NCBI GenBank assembly: GCA_964396265.1
Contig: CAYNEM010000003.1
Location: 96,153 to 160,152 of the forward strand
DNA: 64,000 nucleotides
Reading direction: 5' to 3'
Source: EA-27 sp964396265
GTDB taxonomy: Archaea > Thermoplasmatota > Thermoplasmata > RBG-16-68-12 > EA-27
The notes under the pieces were generated by a model. The model was not told where the DNA came from. It searched no databases and was given only the letters and a program-made list of their open reading frames with translations. Position 1 is the stretch's first letter. Each line of letters begins with the position of its first letter. Position numbers and translations under genes: made by a program. This document shows positions 59,264 to 64,000 of the stretch, one piece after another.

Positions 59264-60496
59264 TCAGAGCCCCAGGCGCTTCATGAGCTGCTCGTAGCGC
59301 TCGAACGCCTCCGAGCGCGCGAATTCCTTGATCGTCTTGTCGGGCAACTGCCCGAGGAGGTCATCGAGCACCTTCAGGACGATCCGCGCCTCGTCCTCCG
59401 CCCTTCGGACTTCCTCAAGGTCGCGCTCGGAGCGCGTCTTGGCCTCGACCGTCTTCTCGATGTATTCCTCGAGCTCGCTGACGCGCACCTGCAGATCGCG
59501 CACGTTCGAGGCGCGTGGGAGCATGGGAGTCTCCCCTTCCCCGCCGCGGATGTTCATGAGCGACTGCTGGATCTCGCGCTGGGCCTCGAGCCACTCCTCG
59601 CGTGTCACGCCATCGGCCTCCCGGCGATTCGCATGCGGCTCGGGCGCTGGCCGTCGTTCGTGAGCATCGATCTCCGCGATGCGGGCGGCGATTGTCTTCT
59701 CCCGATGGTCGAGCTGCCGTTCCTTGTCGAGGATCTCCCTCTCCCGGCCTTCGATCTCCTGTCTCTCCTTCTTCCCGACCTCGATTTCCTTGCGGAACCC
59801 TTCCAAGCGGGCCTTCAGTGCCTCCTCCTTCGTCTTGAGTTCCTTCTGCTGGAGGGTGATAATGTTCCGGTAGATGCGCTCCATCTCCGTAATCCCGTAT
59901 TCGATCTTCAGGATCTCGTCGCGCTCCTGGAGGACCTGCGCGAGCTGCTTCTTGAGCTCCTCGCGTTCCCGGACCTCCTCGGGGAGTTCGCTCTCCTCGA
60001 GCTCGCGAATCCGGCGCCGCGCGCCCGCGATCAATCGGTCCATCTGTTCGAGGCGCTTGCGACGCGAGGTCACCACCTGCTCGAACGGCTCGCTAAGCTT
60101 CCAGAGGGACTCGAGCTCCGCCAGGAGCTGCGCCTCGGACTGCTCGGGAAGCGCAGAGACCTCGTGCGACAGTCTGACCCCGTCGGCCCGGGACTGCTCC
60201 TGGTACTCGCGGAACTTGCCGATCAGGGTCTCGTCCGGAGGTCTCTCAGGCACGGGGACGATGGGCGGGGGCAACAGGCGGTTCTCATCCGGCGCGGGCC
60301 GGGGGAGCTCGAGGTTGCACATCGGGCAGCGCTCGGCACCCGACTCGACCGCGTGACCGCACCGCGCGCACACGAGGCCCGCGACCTCGCCCTCGAACGG
60401 CTGGCCGCACCCAACACACAGTTCCATCACGGATTCCGCGGCGACGCCGCAGCTGGAGCAGAACCTCCCTGCTTGCGTCTTGATGCGGAGCGCCAT
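59264..60496 (-). CDS. Double zinc-ribbon coiled-coil protein
   Basis: A 410-residue cytoplasmic protein. The N-terminus holds two zinc ribbons: FCSSCGVAAESVMELCVGCG and CARCGHAVESGAERCPMC. A Pro-rich linker follows, then long coiled coils (about 100-340: for example SRRKRLEQMDRLIAGARRRI, EREELKKQLAQVLQERDEIL, LQQKELKTKEEALKARLEGF) and a helical C-terminal part to residue 410. The frame extends upstream, but ATG 60496 lies 4 nt after the nitroreductase stop; ATG 60514 overlaps that gene. The giant coiled-coil gene starts 5 nt after its stop, so both are probably co-translated and may interact. Confidence 0.85.
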   Translation of the reverse strand: MALRIKTQAGRFCSSCGVAAESVMELCVGCGQPFEGEVAGLVCARCGHAVESGAERCPMCNLELPRPAPDENRLLPPPIVPVPERPPDETLIGKFREYQEQSRADGVRLSHEVSALPEQSEAQLLAELESLWKLSEPFEQVVTSRRKRLEQMDRLIAGARRRIRELEESELPEEVREREELKKQLAQVLQERDEILKIEYGITEMERIYRNIITLQQKELKTKEEALKARLEGFRKEIEVGKKERQEIEGREREILDKERQLDHREKTIAARIAEIDAHERRPAPEPHANRREADGVTREEWLEAQREIQQSLMNIRGGEGETPMLPRASNVRDLQVRVSELEEYIEKTVEAKTRSERDLEEVRRAEDEARIVLKVLDDLLGQLPDKTIKEFARSEAFERYEQLMKRLGL

Positions 60497-60500
60497 GGTT

Positions 60501-61022
60501 TCAATCGTACCCATTGAAGGCGAGCAGCTCGGACGGCGGCTTCCGGCCCGTGGGGGGTTCCCAAGCCTCCGGGATGCCGAGGGGCGTGAACGCCACGACC
60601 CGCGCGTCCTCCGCGGGGATGCGGAGCGCCTCACGGACCTTCTCCTCGTTGAATGCGAAGACCCAGGCGGTTCCGAGGCCCTCGTTCACCGCCGCCAGCG
60701 AGAGGAAGGACATCGCCATGCCGACGTCGACCGGATAGGAGTTCATGTAGCCGCCAACGGTCGCCTCCGCCTCGTCGAGGCGCGCGCACGCCACGAGGAC
60801 GGTCGGCGCGTCCGGGAATTTCCGCCCGTTCGTGCAGGCGCCCGCGATCTTCCGCTTGAGGTCCTCGTCGGTCACGACGATGAACTTGTACGGCTGGAGG
60901 TTTCCCGCGGAGGGCGCCATACGCGCCGCGGCCGCAAGTGTCTGGATCTTGTCCTCAGGGATCGGGGTCGACCGGAACTTGCTCACGCTACGAGAAGCCT
61001 TCAAGGCTTCGCGGACCTCCAT
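60501..61022 (-). CDS. Nitroreductase-family FMN oxidoreductase
   Basis: A 173-residue nitroreductase. The N-terminus MEVREALKASRSVSKFRSTP has the R-S-V-S-x-F/Y phosphate-binding motif for FMN; AARMAPSAGNLQPYKFIVV and, in the second half, DVGMAMSFLSLAAVNEGLGTAWVFAF are typical. It is a short family member and should act as a homodimer using NAD(P)H; substrates vary and cannot be inferred. The start is ATG 61022; CTTTTAACGG lies about 34 nt upstream. It is the first gene of the run leading to the two coiled-coil proteins, an unexpected partnership. Confidence 0.92.
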   Translation of the reverse strand: MEVREALKASRSVSKFRSTPIPEDKIQTLAAAARMAPSAGNLQPYKFIVVTDEDLKRKIAGACTNGRKFPDAPTVLVACARLDEAEATVGGYMNSYPVDVGMAMSFLSLAAVNEGLGTAWVFAFNEEKVREALRIPAEDARVVAFTPLGIPEAWEPPTGRKPPSELLAFNGYD

Positions 61023-61050
61023 GGCGCACCGGCGTCGGATTTCCTTAGCC

Positions 61051-61060
61051 CCGTTAAAAG
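61051..61060 (-). promoter_or_regulatory. TATA-like box of the nitroreductase/coiled-coil operon
   Basis: CTTTTAACGG on the minus strand, about 34 nt before ATG 61022 and the only AT-rich decamer in the spacer on that side. Confidence 0.4.
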
Positions 61061-61122
61061 GGTTTGGGCGCGGTTATTCCCCGTCGGATTCTCCCTTCGT
61101 ACCCCCCGAGGGGGCGCCCAAA

Positions 61123-61130
61123 GCTTATTA
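61123..61130 (+). promoter_or_regulatory. TATA box of the tRNA-Ile gene
   Basis: GCTTATTA about 33 nt before the first base of the mature tRNA, leaving a short 5' leader for RNase P removal. Confidence 0.5.
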
Positions 61131-61159
61131 GAGCGCCGCAAAATGCGGCGCCGCGTCGT

Positions 61160-61234
61160 GGGCCCGTAGCTTAGCCCGGTTGGAGCGCCCGGCTGATAAC
61201 CGGGAGGTCGCCAGTCCAAATCTGGCCGGGCCCA
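61160..61234 (+). tRNA. tRNA-Ile (GAT anticodon)
   Basis: A complete cloverleaf of 75 nt including the discriminator A. The acceptor stem is GGGCCCG with CGGGCCC, the D arm contains GCTTAGCCCGGTTGGAGC, and the anticodon stem CCCGG/CCGGG closes the loop CTGATAA with anticodon GAT. The T stem GCCAG/CTGGC closes the loop TCCAAAT. CCA is not encoded and there is no intron in the anticodon loop. Confidence 0.97.
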
Positions 61235-61367
61235 TCCTACCCTCGGTTCCTGTAGATAGGCCCAATCAGCGGATTTGAACGTCACGAGAGCGGGATAGTG
61301 AGGGGATTCCGGTCAGCCTTAAATCGGGACGGGGGCATGCCTCCCTGGTTCTCCAAGGAGGGGTTTC

Positions 61368-63173
61368 GTGCGGTTTCTCGGGTTCGTGCTATCTCTAGGA
61401 ATGGTGGCGGCAGCGTTGGGGATGATCGTCCCGTCCGCGTCGGCCGGATGGGGCATCGTGGAGCAGATCGACTTAGGGGCCGTCCAGGGCGATCTAGACA
61501 TCGCGGTGAACGGGGCGGGGGCCGCGCTCGCTGTGTGGAGTCGGAACACGGACAACAACATCTACGCCGCGCGCCACGTGCCCGGCCTCGGCTGGCGTCC
61601 CGCCGGACTCATCGAGAGGGGGAGCGGGTACGCGGTGACCCCCTCCGCGGGGGTTGGAGACACCGGCCGGATGATGGCGGTCTGGCAGCAGGACACGGGC
61701 GGCGTCGCGAGCGCGTTCGCAAACGCGTACGACCCCGCGACGGGATGGGGGACAGAGATCGAGGTCGACGGAACGGCGACGCAAGGCATCACGGGGGTCG
61801 TGTTCGCGATGAGCCGCACGGGATTCGCGGTCGCCTCGTGGCACCAGTTCGATGTCGGTCAGGTGAGCGTGTACGCGAACCGATACGCACCGGGCGTGGG
61901 GTGGGACACGGCCACCCTCCTCGAGACGAGCACGACGGATGGGTCGTGGCCCGCCGCAGCGATCGACCCGGGCGGCAACGCAACCGTGGTCTTTTCCCAG
62001 GGCAACGCGCTCATGTCGAGCCGTTATGCGGTGGGCCTTGGGTGGACCTCCGCGCAAGTGGTGCGCAGCGGGACCGGCACGCCCCAGTGGCAGGAGGTCG
62101 CGATGGACGCCTCTGGGCGGGCAATCGCCGCCTGGGCGGTCTATGAGTCCACTAGGTGGGAACTGTTCGCGAGCCGGTACGTGCCCGGGGTCGGATGGGG
62201 AGCTTCGGTTTCCCTCGAACCGAGAGCAATCGACGTCTTGGATCTGGACGTTGCGGTGGCGCCGTCGGGTGACGGGGTGGTCGTGTGGCGCGACAACGAT
62301 GTCCCGCGCAACATCTTGGCGTCGACGTTCACGGTCGCCTCGGGCTGGGGCTTTGCGACGTTCATCGAGACGCTATCCCAGGAGGCCTCGTCGCCGCGCG
62401 TCTCCATTGGCCCCCAAGGCGACGCGGTCGCCGTATGGTACCAGTATGAGGGCACCCTCACAAATGTCTGGGGCGCCCGCCACGTCCCGGCCACCGGGTG
62501 GGGGCCCGCGGAGCTCATCGAGATCGAGAACGCGGGACAGGTGAGGGCTCCGACGGTGGCGGTGGACGACGGCGGCAACGCATACGCAATCTGGTCGTAT
62601 CAGGGCGGCGTGTGGGCGAATACCTACGTCGTGCCGGATACGACGCCCCCGGCGCTCGTCCTCACGAGCCCCGCAAACGGCGCGACGGTGGCGACCGCCT
62701 CCGTCTCGGTTGCGGGGACCGTGGAGCCCGGCGCGGACGTCGTCGTGAACGGCATCCGCCCGGCCGTCGCCGTGGACGGTACCTTCTCGTTCCTCCTTGC
62801 CCTCGGAGAGGGGACGAACGTGATCACCGCCACCGCCACGGACGCCGCGGGCAACCAGGCTACCGCTACACGGACCGTCACGTACGCGAGCCCGATTTCG
62901 GGGCTCCAGCAGGACCTGCGGGACGCTCGGGACGCCCACAACGCGACCCAGGCCGAGCTCGAAGCCGCCCGGGCGGACCTCGCGGCCCTCGAGGACGCGC
63001 TCCTCGGGTCGCAAGATGGCCTCACGCAGGCGAACGAGGACCTTTCGGCCCTCCGTGGGCTCGTCTACCTCCTCCTGGTGCTCGTCGTCGTCCAGGTCAT
63101 CGGTACGGCGGGGCTGGTCGTCCTCGGCCGCCGGAAGCCGACGTCCCCAGGCCCGCCCCCGCCGCCCGCGTGA
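61368..63173 (+). CDS. Membrane-anchored surface protein with propeller-like repeats
   Basis: A 601-residue protein. After a signal peptide (FVLSLGMVAAALGMIVPSASA) come seven or eight repeats of about 50 residues, each with A/V-x-W motifs and a Y/H-x-P-G-x-G-W turn (ARHVPGLGWRPAGLIE, NRYAPGVGWDTATLLE, SRYVPGVGWGASVSLE, ARHVPATGWGPAELIE), likely one beta-propeller. An Ig-like domain of glucodextranase-B type follows (TTPPALVLTSPANGATVATA), then a short coiled coil and a membrane helix (GLVYLLLVLVVVQVIGTAGL). GTG 61368 is preceded by AAGGAGGGG at 5-6 nt. Role unknown; carbohydrate binding is possible. Confidence 0.84.
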   Translation: MRFLGFVLSLGMVAAALGMIVPSASAGWGIVEQIDLGAVQGDLDIAVNGAGAALAVWSRNTDNNIYAARHVPGLGWRPAGLIERGSGYAVTPSAGVGDTGRMMAVWQQDTGGVASAFANAYDPATGWGTEIEVDGTATQGITGVVFAMSRTGFAVASWHQFDVGQVSVYANRYAPGVGWDTATLLETSTTDGSWPAAAIDPGGNATVVFSQGNALMSSRYAVGLGWTSAQVVRSGTGTPQWQEVAMDASGRAIAAWAVYESTRWELFASRYVPGVGWGASVSLEPRAIDVLDLDVAVAPSGDGVVVWRDNDVPRNILASTFTVASGWGFATFIETLSQEASSPRVSIGPQGDAVAVWYQYEGTLTNVWGARHVPATGWGPAELIEIENAGQVRAPTVAVDDGGNAYAIWSYQGGVWANTYVVPDTTPPALVLTSPANGATVATASVSVAGTVEPGADVVVNGIRPAVAVDGTFSFLLALGEGTNVITATATDAAGNQATATRTVTYASPISGLQQDLRDARDAHNATQAELEAARADLAALEDALLGSQDGLTQANEDLSALRGLVYLLLVLVVVQVIGTAGLVVLGRRKPTSPGPPPPPA

Positions 63174-63483
63174 CACACGGAGCTGTCCCTCGTCCCCAAG
63201 GCACAATGCGGTTAACGACAACTTCCGGGACGCCCCAAGAGTCAAGGGGTGCGGGAGATCTGTACGCTCATCCGGATGCCCAAGGACCGGACCGTGACCA
63301 TCGAGGCGTTCTCGAGAGGGCTTAGGCGCGCAACGACGCGAACAGCTAAGCGCTCTACAGCCGCATCCGTGGCGAGTCAGCCTTCGCCGCCCTGGAGCAG
63401 GCGTGGACCGTCAATCCGGCCTACTGAAAATCGGCCCGATGGGGGGATTAGGCGGATTCCAAATCGGGCCGGACCCATCCCCC
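63174..63483. other. Intergenic region with inverted repeats
   Basis: About 310 nt with no convincing gene. It contains two inverted repeats: GCTTAG (63320-63325) with CTAAGC (63346-63351), and CGGCCCGAT (63432-63440) with ATCGGGCCG (63463-63471). The second lies just downstream of the stop of the small zinc-ribbon gene on the minus strand and could be its terminator, or part of a structured RNA. Confidence 0.4.
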
Positions 63484-63690
63484 TTAGCGCAGGTAAACGC
63501 GGACGTCCGGGTCCGACGGTTCGAAGAAGGCCGCCGCTGCCCCGCAGCCGCCGCACGGAGCAATCCACACCCCGTCTCCCTCCGACTGCTCCCATAGGCC
63601 GATCGGCGTGTCGCAGCAGGGACAGGCAAAGCAGGGGAATTGGCCTCTGTCTCCGTGCTGGAATCGCCGCTTCTTCCGCATCTGTCTCAT
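63484..63690 (-). CDS. Small zinc-ribbon protein
   Basis: A 68-residue protein with a Cys-rich core: PCFACPCCDTPIGLWEQ and WIAPCGGCGAAAAFF, which can form a C-x2-C...C-x2-C zinc ribbon with an extra Cys pair. The end is an acidic tail. ATG 63690 is preceded by GAGGG, and GTAAAAATG lies about 26 nt upstream. Good codon third positions and both initiation signals argue that it is real despite its size. No family known; it might act as a nucleic-acid or protein-binding adaptor. Confidence 0.6.
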   Translation of the reverse strand: MRQMRKKRRFQHGDRGQFPCFACPCCDTPIGLWEQSEGDGVWIAPCGGCGAAAAFFEPSDPDVRVYLR

Positions 63691-63792
63691 GTCATCCCTC
63701 TGCGCTCGGCACATTTTTACCTACACATCAGCGCGTCGTGTACAGGTAGCATCTGCGAAAGTTATTGTAGCCCGCACTCATCGCCGCCATCA

Positions 63793-64000
63793 GTGACGGT
63801 CGTCGAGTTTGAACAGGAGGAATTCCTCGCGCTCGTCGGCGCGCGACTGTCCGTGGAGGAGGTCGAGGCGAAGGTCTCCATGATGGGCCCGGCCCCCGAG
63901 GGGCTCCATGGGACCCTCCAGCGGTTCGACATCAACCCGAACCGGCCCGACTGGCTGTCGATCGAGGGGATCGCCCGATCGTTCCGCGGCGTCCTCGGCC
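63793..64000 (+). CDS. pheT: Phenylalanyl-tRNA synthetase beta subunit (5' part)
   Basis: Translation from GTG 63793 gives 69 residues before the window ends. The archaeal PheT N-terminus is clear: TVVEFEQEEFLALVGARLSV then, after a G-P-A-P-E-G segment, FDINPNRPDWLSIEGIARSF. The N-P-N-R-P-D-x-L-S-x-E-G-I-A-R motif is diagnostic. With PheS it charges tRNA-Phe. A GTTATTG box about 28-30 nt upstream suggests a leaderless start. pheS is not immediately upstream. Confidence 0.93.
   Translation, partial: MTVVEFEQEEFLALVGARLSVEEVEAKVSMMGPAPEGLHGTLQRFDINPNRPDWLSIEGIARSFRGVLG

Noticed and set aside
63249..63749. Plus-strand open frame of about 166 codons before pheT
   Set aside because: Low-complexity Arg/Ser/Pro composition, no ribosome site or TATA spacing; the opposite strand has a better small zinc-ribbon gene.

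Overview
The window is high-GC DNA from an archaeon, most likely a member of the Thermoplasmatota recovered as a metagenome assembly. Archaeal markers are ABCE1 (25434-27215), the nascent polypeptide-associated complex protein (24346-24714), CTP-dependent riboflavin kinase (15216-15917), TATA boxes about 25-30 nt upstream of first genes, and an archaeal-type pheT start at the right edge. The histidine-degradation genes (formiminotransferase, cyclodeaminase, urocanase) and the many Ig/PKD surface proteins fit Thermoplasmatota. A 100-N gap whose flanks overlap by exactly 55 bp points to a short-read assembly. No rRNA, CRISPR array, transposase or phage gene is visible; there is one tRNA gene (Ile, GAT).

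Layout. 1-3453: a large membrane-anchored Ig-domain protein. 3537-8646: histidine catabolism (ftcD, cyclodeaminase, hutU) interrupted by a RelE-type toxin-antitoxin pair that sits between two copies of the hutU 5' end, followed by a Nudix hydrolase. 8531-12263: PadR regulator, HAAS-type membrane protein and two secreted proteins. 12369-14252: SPFH/zinc-ribbon protein with a helical partner and a small LiaF-like membrane protein. 14376-15917: PIN nuclease, membrane protein, riboflavin kinase. 15983-20881: a 1632-residue PKD protein with an extreme Asp-rich tract. 20883-24714: purQ, purL, a small membrane protein and NAC. 24778-25256: a second toxin-antitoxin pair. 25434-27215: ABCE1. 27253-28150: a decayed PKD gene.

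28545-35611 is a tightly overlapped six-gene operon: HTH regulator, Tat-exported four-cluster ferredoxin, NrfD membrane quinone module, DOMON (probable heme b) protein and two membrane-anchored Ig-like proteins. It looks like a membrane electron-transfer module without a recognisable catalytic subunit. 35919-39415: an ammonium transporter flanked by a direct repeat, then a surface protein. 39655-42399: an extracellular beta-helix joined through the membrane to two winged-helix DNA-binding domains. 42442-52091: DedA, dihydroorotase, AMMECR1, CBS, V4R-like, Roadblock, GlmS, a GlmU-type sugar nucleotidyltransferase and two HTH proteins. 52191-54911: a PQQ-propeller/DUF4430 protein, a second DUF4430 protein and an ECF-type S component, a candidate vitamin-uptake operon.

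54913-61022 (minus): nitroreductase, a zinc-ribbon coiled-coil protein and a giant coiled-coil protein with 35-residue tandem repeats, probably one operon. 61160-64000: tRNA-Ile, a surface propeller-like protein, a small zinc-ribbon protein and the start of pheT.

Two initiation styles recur: first genes often lie 25-32 nt from a TATA box and look leaderless, while internal operon genes have Shine-Dalgarno motifs and overlap the upstream stop (ATGA, GTGA, TTGA, possibly CTGA). Several starts given here were moved to fit these signals.
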